Positions 11,001-17,134 of a DNA stretch of 64,000 nucleotides are shown piece after piece (the first letter of the stretch is position 1; each line of letters begins with the position of its first letter). Origin of the DNA: Pseudomonas sp. QS1027 (lineage in GTDB: Bacteria > Pseudomonadota > Gammaproteobacteria > Pseudomonadales > Pseudomonadaceae); assembly GCF_002814235.1 (NCBI RefSeq), contig NZ_PHSU01000004.1:186001-250000 (forward strand), written 5' to 3'. The position numbers and the translations under genes were made by a program. The notes beneath the pieces were generated by a model. It made no database searches and had not been told where the DNA came from. It saw nothing but the letters and a program-made list of their open reading frames with translations.

Positions 11001-12643
11001 ACATAACCTGCGCCCGCCTTGAGAATCCCCAACAGGCCGATAATCATCTGTGGCCCACGTTCGACGCAGATGGCGACCCGATCATCCGGGCCGATGCCCA
11101 GTTTGATCAAATGATGCGCCAGTTGGTTGGCTTCACGGTTCAGTTCGGAGTAAGTCAGCGCCTTGCCGTTGTGGTCGTTGACGGCGCAGGCGTCTGGCTG
11201 GCGTTCTGCTTGTTGCTCGAAGCGGGTGTGAATGAGTCCGTCTTGAGAGTACAGGTGTTCAGTGGCGTTGAATGTCTGCAGCACCTGTTGCTGTTCGGCC
11301 ATCGGCATGATCGGAAAGTGTGAAACCGGTGTGTCTTGCCGTTCGACCACGTGGGCGAGCATTGAAAGAATGCGCGTTTGAATCTGCTGCACTTCTTCCA
11401 GCGTGAAAAACGCCGTATTGAAGTTGAAGTCCAGATAAACGTCTTCGCTCGGATTATAGTCACACACGAAAATCGCCAGCGGCAGGCGCTCATACCCGCT
11501 GTATTGGGGTAATACTCTGATCGGGCTGTCCCCGAATACCACATCTCCGTCGAGACTCTCAAACGACAGTGACAGGTCAAACAGTTGCCGACGGCCCGCC
11601 TGGCCCAGCTTCAAAATCCGGTTAAGTTCTGCTATCGGAAAGCGTTGATGCCGGTAGCTGCGGCGCAACTTGGCGGAAGTCGTCTGCATCAGTTCCAGAA
11701 ACGAGGCCTGGGGGTCCACTTCGAGACGGATGGGATTCAGGGAAGAAAACATGCCCGCCGTGTTCTTCTGGTAAGCCGTTGTCCGGTTGTGGACCGGCAT
11801 GCCGATCACGATGGAGTCGACGCCAGTGGTACGGCAGAAGTAAGTGCCGATGATGCTCATGAATATATGGGGGAGTGACAGGCCCTTGCCGCTTGCAAAC
11901 CGCGCAAGTTCATTGAACAGAACCCGGGGAATCATCATCTGGCTCAGCGCGCTGGGCGCTATGCGGTTGTCGGCAACTGCAACACGCGGTTGCAGCAAGG
12001 GCGGCGGCAGCTCGGCATACAGCTCTTTCCAGAAAGCCTTGTCACGTTCGAAGCGGGTCGATTCCACATAGGCTCGATCCTCTGCGAGAAACGAGAGATA
12101 AGAGTTCCCTTGAGGTGGATTGTGATCATCACGCAACAGGCCGTTATAAGCATCTGCGACAGCGTGAACGAGCAAATAGACCGTGACGCCATCACCTATC
12201 AGGTGGTGGTAGCGATGCTGGCAGTAATACCGGCCCGGCCCGCAGCGCACGAGCCTGGCTTCCCAAAGCACCTCGCCCAGCAGGTTGAACGGCTGACGAA
12301 AAGCGTCTTGCAGGTAAGCCTTTACCTGTTCCTCGCAAGCCTGTTCGCCAGAAAATTCGACAACGCTCAGCTTCGCCTTGACGTAAGGCACTACGCGCTG
12401 ACGTACAGTTGCGCCTTGCACGCTGAGAACCAGGCGCAAGGACTCATGGCGATCCACGACCAGTTGGAACGCTTTCTCGAACAGTGGAAGATCCAGTTCA
12501 CCCTTGATCTCAAAGACCATGCCGATGTTGTAGTAGGGCAGTTCGGGGTTCGCGATCTGGTCAAACCAGATGCCTTGCTGAGGGGAAGTGAGTTCAAAGT
12601 CTGGACTTTCATTGTCGAGCATTGGCAAGTCAGCGGAGGTCAT
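2057..12643 (-). CDS. Three-module nonribosomal peptide synthetase (acyl?-Thr-Ser-Pro) with thioesterase
   Basis: About 3528 residues, ordered C1-A1-T1-C2-A2-T2-C3-A3-T3-TE. C1 HHLIGDG at 146-152; A1 TSGSTG about 620; T1 Ser about 1016 (LGGHSL); C2 HHLVLDH about 1234 preceded by HHLSAERGD about 1115, the dual epimerisation/condensation signature; A2 about 1703; T2 about 2097 (LGGDSL); C3 HHAILDG about 2302; A3 about 2767; T3 about 3175 (VGGNSL); TE GWSYG about 3304. Stachelhaus residues read by eye: A1 DFWNIGMVHK (Thr), A2 DVWHLSLIDK (Ser), A3 DVQFNAQVVK (closest to Pro). A condensation domain at the very N-terminus suggests a fatty-acyl starter. The ATG at 12643 (AGG eight bases upstream) is preferred over an in-frame TTG at 12679 with no clear ribosome site. 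No MbtH, PKS or transporter gene adjoins it. Confidence 0.93.
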   Translation of the reverse strand: MTSADLPMLDNESPDFELTSPQQGIWFDQIANPELPYYNIGMVFEIKGELDLPLFEKAFQLVVDRHESLRLVLSVQGATVRQRVVPYVKAKLSVVEFSGEQACEEQVKAYLQDAFRQPFNLLGEVLWEARLVRCGPGRYYCQHRYHHLIGDGVTVYLLVHAVADAYNGLLRDDHNPPQGNSYLSFLAEDRAYVESTRFERDKAFWKELYAELPPPLLQPRVAVADNRIAPSALSQMMIPRVLFNELARFASGKGLSLPHIFMSIIGTYFCRTTGVDSIVIGMPVHNRTTAYQKNTAGMFSSLNPIRLEVDPQASFLELMQTTSAKLRRSYRHQRFPIAELNRILKLGQAGRRQLFDLSLSFESLDGDVVFGDSPIRVLPQYSGYERLPLAIFVCDYNPSEDVYLDFNFNTAFFTLEEVQQIQTRILSMLAHVVERQDTPVSHFPIMPMAEQQQVLQTFNATEHLYSQDGLIHTRFEQQAERQPDACAVNDHNGKALTYSELNREANQLAHHLIKLGIGPDDRVAICVERGPQMIIGLLGILKAGAGYVPLDPAYPAERLAYLLQNSSPAAVLVQAATADLLSLGSLPVIHLDDAALQAQSVQNPHVPGLGSSHLAYVIYTSGSTGLPKGVQVEHRNVARLFSATDAWFGFSADDVWALFHSFAFDFSVWEIWGALVHGGQLLIVPQMVSRSPQECYALICDAGITVLNQTPSAFRQLIAAQADSQQAHSLRQVIFGGEALDSAILEPWYARSANAGTQLVNMYGITETTVHVTYYPLQAADAERTGVSPIGQRIPDLQLYVLDARREPVPLGVVGELYVGGAGVARGYLNRPELNEERFLANPFSEQPGARLYRTGDLVRWSADGSLEYLGRNDDQVKIRGFRIELGEIEARLAAHESVKEAVIMAREDVPGDQRLVAYFTADAEVSPDVLRGHLQAQLPDYMVPAAYVRLESLPLTANGKLDRNALPAPGQSSLVSREYEAPIGDTETAIADIWQELLGIDQVGRHDHFFELGGHSLLAVKLIEHMRQIGLSADVRVLFSQPTLAVLAAAVGGGTEIVVPANLIPGDCERITPQMLPLADLTQDAIDRIVATVPGGVANVQDIYALAPLQEGILYHHLSAERGDPYVLKSVFAFQDQACLDAFSQALQQLIQRHDILRTSLHWEGLDKSVQVVWRQAPLAMETLDLDPTQGDIATQLQRRYDPRHYRLDLRQAPLMRLVSAYDAPQQRIVSLLLCHHLVLDHTALEVMRDEIQALMQGQGDDLPASVPYRNYVAQARLGVSLEAHEAFFRDMLGDIDEPTLPFDLHDVQGDGSGIEEVHHRIDNTLSQRLRKQARLSGVSAASLLHLAWAQVVGRFSGRDVVVFGTVLIGRMSGSAGTDRALGMFINTLPMRIDVGHQGAQASVQATHAQLSALLGHEHASLALAQRCSGVPGDLPLFSALLNYRHTDGEALSKEAGAVWAGIQVLNVEERSNYLLTLNVDDLGEDFILNAQTVVEIGAQRVCNYLQAALESLVEALEQAPQAPLHSLSILPEQERHQLMVDFNATEFDYPLEQTLHGLFEAQVERTPQAIAVVHGDIRLSYRELNNRANQLAHHLLDLGVKPDSRVAICAERSELMVIGLLAVLKAGGGYVPLDPTYPADRIAYMLQDSAPAAVLAQSATVSLLSSVSVPVIDLDCQSLRGQSVANPHVPGLTSAHLAYVLYTSGSTGTPKGVMNEHRGVVNRLLWAQDHYTVNETDRILQKTPFGFDVSVWEFFLPLLAGAQLHMARPGGHQDPAYIAHVIREHGITLMHFVPSMLDVFLEHGDSQGFSDLRRVLCSGEALPGHLVRRFKTQLPDIALHNLYGPTEAAIDVTAWDCSGPDTPDSTPIGKPVANTRIYLLDAYRQPVPLGVAGEIYIGGVQVARGYLNRAQLTAERFLTDPFSDDPNARLYRTGDLGRWLADGTVEYLGRNDFQVKIRGLRIELGEIEAHLLACEGVRDVVVIARQETEGDTYLIGYMVSASGNELPAHALQEQLRQHVPDYMVPRYLVQLEHFPLNANGKLDRKALPEPAQTLGSTDATAPRTALERALAQLWKDNLKRDVLGVHDNYFMLGGDSLKVIHLQIKAREQGMAFTLTQIYQNPTIAQLARLVNAQQASPSQLQPVEHVKPFAQVSEDIRLASEGVFDEVFAASQLQVGMIYHSMMHPDSAIYHDIFRYRLRLRWDAASWNRACNALIQRHPALRMSFDLSHSATPLARVHATVVSPVHVIDVTSLSPAERTQAISTYVEERKRHRQDWHQAPLYQFGVFVAADDIDLVFSFHHAILDGWSVATLMRDLITLYTSAPGADALPALTTTPADFIALEQEAVVTAEHRLFWNEYLREAPAASMTSWVHAVAPDPIPHRSAYREMPAADLARLEAFCRAQDLPLRSVLLTAHGFAQAIMSNQKEVLCGIISHGRPEFEDAASILGLFLNTLPVRFNTLGQSWLELVRQSIAQEQQVFSHRRYPFALIHRETDVTLNVVFNYVDFYVLNDMLAQDDGILIDWETTEASNYDLLTTMGRHPGNGSLILKMDYRTARVAESQVQAYTEYLLRTLALIMDAPEASPCIPAWSPVLEQTTPAPAATLAHDNLASLLLDSFARHEQQTAVSFGGTRLSYRQLRDASAQMTSWLHRHKIGQGDRVALMMPRSPDLIVALLGVIQSGAAYVPIDLNFPDDRIRLILEDSQPSLVLFADASEKRLVSLAEHVHKRHWDSVVAGFDNDPGRSHERVALLAAGIEADDNAYVLYTSGSTGRPKGVAMPHRALTNLILWQNREQAQGIDPVVSLKTLQYSSISFDVSFQEILSTLSCGAELVMIEEALRYDFIKLLKLIRAQQINRLFLPYVAFQGLAEVAMQLGIRPVSLRRINVAGEQLKITSEIRDLLDGLEECQVENQYGPTESHVVTRLKLEGASETWPSMPPIGTPVDGVRLHVLDAAGNACQVGVIGGLFIEGPCLANGYWDRSDLTDERFVYRQLEGQTRRLYETGDIGFYLPWGDLVYQGRGDAQVKIRGYRVELGEIEVAMLGSARFGADIRQVAVIDKPANDGSRYLVGFIQTMPGRLLDLDQLKAEMRLALPDYMVPNTLMSIEQLPLGPTGKIDRRQLQKVEIQNTLLRPFTGPRNATEDLLQAYWQEALGLEEISVHDNFFEVGGNSLKAVQLVAKLVMHQGLEPSLSDFIQAPTIAEFAQVLQRSETGDSATGALVDFKNAPGKPPVFLVHPIGGHVLCYAALARVLKDQVNLLALQAPGTWDDREPIQSVLGQAVYYADAIEQVVPHGALNIGGWSYGGVVAYELASELQRRGRLVHNVFLLDTIVRINQGRVQVERSEFLNWFMWELLSGDGQKEYDYQALDFSSMSDSQAFATIRQHGIDQGIFDDTITVATLDQLFRVFHANWQGMLDYRFPPRDLPVTLFAADAALPEVLQGPHELVGTAFSDPYRGWRSVSPQVQRIGVEGDHLTMMRDPHIQRVGKFIKLHMDAALTGNAGNRAGLTAPSDLNDSLQVKTA

Positions 12644-13098
12644 GTTGGCGCCTGTATTCAAGTCACTTAGGCTCGTCAACAGCCAGTGGATCGGCCGTGA
12701 AAAGCCAGGAAATAGGGGGGGGCGGTATGTGCAATTGACGGTCTGTTTGTTCGGTAATTACAGCGAACCGACCGTGATGGCATTATGGTTTCGCGCTTGC
12801 TTCAGCAGCCGATATCATTCGCGTAAAGTACCGGCGATGGTGTTCCAGAGGCGTGTAATGAAGTCAGTGGACTCCAAAGCGCAGGCGCAGCCATAACTGA
12901 AAACGAGCCGCTTGATGTTATTAAGCGTTTGCAGAGGGGATAAATCTGCACCGGAAAAGGGGGACGTTCTGTGTAGTTGATTCAGCAGAAATGGCGAAAC
13001 TTGATGCGGGTATCTATATTCACCATATTTCTGCCTTCCAAGTCTGGCATCCACTTACGCTGGAGGCTCACTATTGCAGCAGGAATTAGACTCGCCGC
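12644..13098. other. NRPS upstream region, no gene seen
   Basis: It contains the promoter side of the NRPS operon, but no convincing sigma-70 pair or named operator could be picked out. Open frames here lack family resemblance, codon bias or ribosome sites. The right part adjoins a transposase remnant and may be insertion debris. Confidence 0.4.
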
Positions 13099-13194
13099 TT
13101 TCTTGCGCAGTAATTCCTTACTTTTGCCGTCGTGCCCTATGAGATGAAAGGTACTTTTTCCACTATCCAGGCCGAGCAAATCCAAGTTGTCCAT
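13099..13194 (-). pseudogene. N-terminal remnant of an IS110-family transposase
   Basis: The 32 codons from ATG 13194 (MDNLDLLGLDSGKSTFHLIG..., then HDGKSKELLRKK) match the start of the DEDD (RuvC-like) domain of IS110-type transposases, including the LDxGK catalytic-region motif. Similarity ends abruptly after LRKK. The frame runs on to 12982 with unrelated sequence. The rest of the roughly 330-residue enzyme is missing, so this is a dead fragment. Confidence 0.7.
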
Positions 13195-13478
13195 GAGCGG
13201 TCTCCGCGAAATAAGTGAGAACCCCGGTAAGTTTGGATTTGGCGGGGCTCCCGTGCGGGGATGAAATGGCCGACTGCTGTGAGAGGCTGCGAGCGCCACT
13301 GTCCTTGTGTTCGATCCTACCGGTTGAAAGGGCCCGGTGATGGAGAGCTGCTTTCGAACCAGGGTGGGCATTGGCAGTAATGAGGGTTGGAATGCAGAAA
13401 ATCCAAACGCAGCCGTTACAAAGGCGCGTTTCAATTGAATCCACACCTCCTCTCGAAACCATTGCGCTAGAACACATC

Positions 13479-13751
13479 ATGATCGATTTTTTCATTGCTC
13501 TTCTGGAGTTCCTGGACCCTCTGGACTCTATGGCTCAAACCGACGGGCCGTCCACATGGGGGCGACGTCATCGAAAGCTGATCAGAGTGTTGTACATCCT
13601 TTGTATGCTTCCCGTGTGCGTAGCGCTCTTGCTGCTGGTTATCGACTGGGTGGTTGGCCTCGGCATCGGAGGGAAGAGCGTGGTCATGGTCGTGGTGGGG
13701 ATGCAACTGATCGGTTTGTTTGTTCTGCTGCGCCGCAAGAGCAATAAATAG
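13479..13751 (+). CDS. Small predicted membrane protein, unknown function
   Basis: A 90-residue protein if the ATG at 13479 is used; the frame is open from 13371. Two strongly hydrophobic segments (VLYILCMLPVCVALLLLVIDWVV and SVVMVVVGMQLIGLFVLL) are joined by a short glycine-rich turn and followed by a basic tail RRKSNK, suggesting a helical hairpin in the inner membrane. The ribosome site is weak. I do not recognise a family. It stands alone between a transposase remnant and a broken DUF6124 gene. Confidence 0.5.
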   Translation: MIDFFIALLEFLDPLDSMAQTDGPSTWGRRHRKLIRVLYILCMLPVCVALLLLVIDWVVGLGIGGKSVVMVVVGMQLIGLFVLLRRKSNK

Positions 13752-13944
13752 ACGTCATCGTCGGGTTCCGCCATCTCCGTCAGTGGCGATGCGGGCCCGT
13801 TCCGAGGTGTCTCTGTCTCGGGTACTCAAGGAATGTTGCGGTTCAACTAAACCGGACCTTGTCTTGGGTTTCCTATCCCTGTCCGAACAGGTATCAGTCA
13901 ATCGCCAGGGGAGGGCTGACTGGCTGTTGAACTTCAGACTCAAA

Positions 13945-13970
13945 TGAGCGGAAGCCAGGCTTTCCGCTCA
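13945..13970 (-). terminator. Hairpin downstream of DUF6124 remnant
   Basis: Arms TGAGCGGAA (13945-13953) and TTTCCGCTCA (13961-13970) form a stem just past the stop of the minus-strand remnant at 13985. On the minus strand it is followed by TTTGAG. It is probably the terminator that belonged to the broken gene. Confidence 0.5.
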
Positions 13971-13984
13971 TCCTCAGAGCACTG

Positions 13985-14235
13985 TCAGCCGCTGAAGCTG
14001 ACCACTTGTTCATCCAGCACCGAGTCCATCTTCAGCTGTGCCAACTCAATCAGATGCACCACGCCCATCGCGACCTTGCGGTTCGAACCGGTCTGGTTGT
14101 CGGCGTGCTCATAGGCCGTGGCCGCTGCGGATTGCAGAATCGAGTAGACATTGGCCAGGGCGTCTTCATGACTCCCGGGATCGTGCCATAGATCACTGTG
14201 ATATCGGCGGCGCTGTGCAGCTTACAGGCTGTTGC
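13985..14235 (-). pseudogene. Broken DUF6124-type small protein gene
   Basis: The last about 60 codons on the minus strand read ...HEDALANVYSILQSAAATAYEHADN, then QTGSNRKVAMGVVHLIELAQ, and end at TGA 13985-13987. This is the typical C-terminus of the roughly 110-residue DUF6124 proteins common in Pseudomonas. The expected preceding residues (ITVIYGTIPGV) lie in a different frame, with the shift near 14173. No N-terminal half is present before the acyltransferase gene end at 14269. It is therefore both truncated and frameshifted. Confidence 0.6.
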
Positions 14236-14268
14236 GATAGCCGCGCGGAAAAGCCGGACTGCCCGTTT

Positions 14269-15405
14269 TCAGACGGTGACGTTGACCGTCCGCCGAGCAA
14301 CGAATCGCCTGATGCTGCGGTTCAAGGGTTCTGCATAGAATCGCCCGACCGCTGCACTCAGTGCGGCGGACAGTAGGAAGAACACAGCCAGGAGCAGAAT
14401 TTTCTCATTCCCCACAACGACGGAAGGCGGGAAGATCGTTCTCATTGCGCCGAGCACGATGAGGTGAAACAGGTAGAGCTCGTAGCTGAGCCTTCCAAAC
14501 CATCCGAGACCGACCAGGAGGCGGGTGCGTTGGCGGACGAGGTCGGAGGGCCGATGGTGCGCACCCAACAACAGCACCGCGGTGCCAAGGGCCATCGCTG
14601 TCACGCCAAGCACGTTGGCTTGCCCGATCGGCCAATACAGGTAGAGGAATGTCATCGCGGCGAGGGTGAGCGCCTGCAGGCCCTTCGCTACAAGACCGCG
14701 CATAGGCATTCGCTTGGCAAGCAGTGCCGTGCAACAGCCGATGGCGATGCCGTCGAAGCAAGCGAAATAATCATAGAGAAAGCCTTCCTCATCGCCCTGA
14801 TGAGCGAAGCGGTAAAAGGGCCCAACGATAATGATCACGCCCCAGAAGGCAAGCAGCAGCGACTCCCGCCGCAGGGCAAGGCAGAGCATCGGGAACGAGA
14901 GATAGAACACTTCCTCGACCGACAAGGACCACAACACACCGAGAGGATAATTGACCCATCCTCGGGCGCTGATCAGCACATTCATCCAGAAGGTCAGGGA
15001 CGCTAGATTCACGGTCCAGAACGAGACGGGCGTTGCGGTCGACGGAGTGTTCTGGAAGATCGTCACACCTGCTAGCGCAAGCACATTGATGGTGAGGATC
15101 AGCAACAGAAGGCATGGGACTATACGTGCGATACGCAACCCGTAGAACGCCCACGCACTCATGCCGACGAGCCCGGGCCAGCGACGATTGGCATTCGAGG
15201 TAATCAAATAACCCGAGATGACGAAGAACATAGTCACGCCATAGTTGCCGTTACGTGCGACAGCGCGGACGGCATCCCATCCCAATACACTGGCCAGGGT
15301 CGTGTCGTTCAGGTGGTACGCGATGTTGAAGTGATGAAACAGTACGAGAAAAATCGAGACGCCCCGGATCAGGTCGATCCGGGCATTACGAAGACCGAAG
15401 CTCAT
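14269..15405 (-). CDS. Acyltransferase-3 family membrane protein (OafA/YrhL type)
   Basis: A 378-residue polytopic inner-membrane protein. The N-terminus has the family signature RIDLIRGVSIFLVLFHH, with the catalytic-type His of the first helix, followed by YGVTMFFVISGYLITSN and about ten hydrophobic segments. Members move acetyl or other short acyl groups from the cytoplasm to sugars of lipopolysaccharide, exopolysaccharide or other glycans, or modify small molecules. No glycan gene cluster adjoins it, so the acceptor is unknown. It could decorate the nearby NRPS product, but distance and the intervening debris argue against assuming this. Confidence 0.85.
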   Translation of the reverse strand: MSFGLRNARIDLIRGVSIFLVLFHHFNIAYHLNDTTLASVLGWDAVRAVARNGNYGVTMFFVISGYLITSNANRRWPGLVGMSAWAFYGLRIARIVPCLLLLILTINVLALAGVTIFQNTPSTATPVSFWTVNLASLTFWMNVLISARGWVNYPLGVLWSLSVEEVFYLSFPMLCLALRRESLLLAFWGVIIIVGPFYRFAHQGDEEGFLYDYFACFDGIAIGCCTALLAKRMPMRGLVAKGLQALTLAAMTFLYLYWPIGQANVLGVTAMALGTAVLLLGAHHRPSDLVRQRTRLLVGLGWFGRLSYELYLFHLIVLGAMRTIFPPSVVVGNEKILLLAVFFLLSAALSAAVGRFYAEPLNRSIRRFVARRTVNVTV

Positions 15406-15439
15406 AGTCAGCTTATCCGTTCGCCCATTTTACCCAGGG

Positions 15440-15901
15440 TTAAGCGCGCTCGTCCTTCGACGAGTCCATGACGATGTAGCTGGTGATCGACGATACATGA
15501 GGCAAGGTACCGAGAACGTCGGTATGAAACGTCTTGTACGCCTTGATATCCGCAACCTCTACGCGCAACAGGTACTCGATGGCGCCCGTGATGGTGTGGC
15601 ATTCCACGACTTCCGGAGCGCCAGCGATGGCGCGCTCGAAGGCCTGAAGGCTTTCCTTGGTGTGATTGGAAAGGCCTACGGTGATGTAAACCACAAAGCC
15701 AGCCCCCAGGCGGGATCTATCGATAACGGCCCTGTATCCGGTGATGATACCGGCAGATTCCAGGTCCTGTACCCGCCTCAAGCAAGCAGAGGGGGACAGA
15801 CCGACCCGTTCAGCCAGTTTCACATTGGTTTGGCGCGCGTCCTTTGCAAGCTCGGACAATATTCTTTCGTCAATTCGATCTAAAGCTGTTGTTTGTTGCA
15901 T
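15440..15901 (-). CDS. Lrp/AsnC-family transcriptional regulator
   Basis: A 153-residue protein from ATG 15901 (MQQTTALDRIDERILSELAKDARQTN). The AsnC-type helix-turn-helix covers about residues 8-60 (NVKLAERVGLSPSACLRRVQDLE), and the ligand-binding RAM domain covers about 70-145 (ECHTITGAIEYLLRVEV). An in-frame extension to 16213 would run through the divergent promoter and into lysE, so the shorter start is chosen. It faces an amino-acid exporter across 93 bases, the usual layout for a regulator that induces export when its amino acid is in excess. Confidence 0.92.
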   Translation of the reverse strand: MQQTTALDRIDERILSELAKDARQTNVKLAERVGLSPSACLRRVQDLESAGIITGYRAVIDRSRLGAGFVVYITVGLSNHTKESLQAFERAIAGAPEVVECHTITGAIEYLLRVEVADIKAYKTFHTDVLGTLPHVSSITSYIVMDSSKDERA

Positions 15902-15928
15902 GGATCTGATTTTTGCTCGTGAGTTCGC

Positions 15929-15962
15929 AAGAAAATTCTTTGATTTAAGCAATAGAATATTC
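15929..15962. promoter_or_regulatory. AT-rich dyads in the lrp-lysE divergent promoter
   Basis: Two short palindromes, AAGAA-AA-TTCTT (15929-15940) and GAATATTC (15955-15962), sit between the divergent starts. Spaced AT-rich dyads are typical of Lrp-family sites. Binding is inferred from position only. Confidence 0.4.
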
Positions 15963-15994
15963 CGCTTCATGGGCGTGATACAACAGATGAATAT

Positions 15995-16603
15995 ATGAGC
16001 GATATGGCGTTTCTTTTTCCCTTTCTGCTTTTCGCCATCGTTATGACAGGCACGCCGGGCCCGAATAATGCGATGGTCCTCGTATCGGGTGCCCGGGTAG
16101 GGGTCTGGCGCACGATGCCCCTCGTGTGGGGCATCGCGGCAGGTGTGGCGCTCCAGTTGGTGATATTGGGCCTGGGCCTGGGAGCGGTGTTCGAGGTCAT
16201 TCCGGGGTTTCACACCGCGTTGAGCATCGTGGGGGCGGCCTACATCTTATGGCTCGCGTGGAAGATTGCCTCCAGCGGTCCGTTGGTGATCGGCGACGAG
16301 GAACGCTCGCCCATGGGTTTTTTCGGCGGGGTGGTTTTTCAGTGGATCAATCCCAAGGCGTGGGCCATGTCGATCAGCGCGGCAGCCACCTATATTCCCC
16401 TCGAGAACCATCTTGTGAACGTGTTCATGACCGCTGCGCTGCTGGCGGTCGTGTCTACTCCCTGTGTCGGGATCTGGGCGGTCGGCGGGGTGGTATTTCG
16501 ACGTTTCCTGATGCGAGCGAATGTGGCGTTGGCCTTCAATATCGTCATGGCGCTTGTCTTGTTAGGCGCTACCCTGCCAGCCATTGTGCGTCTAACCCAT
16601 TGA
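15995..16603 (+). CDS. LysE/RhtB-family amino-acid exporter
   Basis: A 202-residue inner-membrane protein with six hydrophobic segments. It has the family's N-terminal signature TGTPGPNNAMVLVSGARVG (about residues 15-33) and the WINPKAW motif (about 114-120). Such proteins export amino acids and derivatives such as homoserine, threonine, lysine or leucine by proton exchange. The substrate cannot be read from the sequence. It is divergent from the Lrp regulator at 15440, which probably senses the exported compound. Confidence 0.92.
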   Translation: MSDMAFLFPFLLFAIVMTGTPGPNNAMVLVSGARVGVWRTMPLVWGIAAGVALQLVILGLGLGAVFEVIPGFHTALSIVGAAYILWLAWKIASSGPLVIGDEERSPMGFFGGVVFQWINPKAWAMSISAAATYIPLENHLVNVFMTAALLAVVSTPCVGIWAVGGVVFRRFLMRANVALAFNIVMALVLLGATLPAIVRLTH

Positions 16604-16740
16604 TTGCCTGGAGCGTCGATCAAGGCTCGGTAGTCGGATTCCGTTTCTTGTAGCGGTATTGAAGAAAGAGCGCTTGATCACGCCCCTGAACTTTATACTT
16701 GGCCCGCCGTCCAGGCAGGTTAGGTTCAGGAGTTGAAACC

Positions 16741-17115
16741 AAGGCAGGTAGCAGTTTTTTCGCGTTGTTCGATGACATCGCCACCTTGTTGGACGACATA
16801 TCGGTGATGAGCAAAGTCGCCGTGAAGAAAACCGCCAGTGTTCTGACTGATGATCTCGCGGCGAGCGCAGAGAAAGTGGTTGAACTCAAGGCTGATTTAC
16901 AGAAGCGTAGGGATTTTCCTACTCTGTTTCCGATGTTCCTATCCCAGAATAGGGATTCACCGATAGTGAGGATGCCATTGTTGGGCCAGTATCTTTTCCA
17001 GGCAGTCGACACGTCGGTACGCCGACAAGGAGGCGCCTCGACCGAGAGAGCGGCGGTGGGCGAACAGGCATTACCTACCCCCGGCTTTGACACGGTTAGA
17101 AGTGCCATAGAATAA
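16741..17115 (+). pseudogene. N-terminal remnant of a DUF808 (YedI) gene with lost start codon
   Basis: From 16741 the frame reads (K)AGSSFFALFDDIATLLDDIS, then VMSKVAVKKTASVLTDDLAASAEKV, the hallmark start of DUF808 membrane proteins (normally MAGSSLLALIDDIATLLDD...). The expected ATG is AAG at 16741-16743, with the AGGAG ribosome site still present just upstream. Similarity fades after about residue 55, and the hydrophobic bulk of the protein is absent although the frame stays open to 17115. A longer in-frame start at 16699 exists but has no family support. This is the partner of the DUF808-like end at 3-176. Confidence 0.7.
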
Positions 17116-17134
17116 AATTCAACGAGGGCAGGTC

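Noticed and set aside
12644..12679. In-frame TTG extension of the NRPS to 12679
   Set aside because: No ribosome site before TTG; the ATG at 12643 has one, and the extra twelve residues add nothing recognisable.
12815..13054. Minus-strand 79-codon frame upstream of the NRPS
   Set aside because: No family resemblance or ribosome site; overlaps the tail of the transposase-remnant frame.
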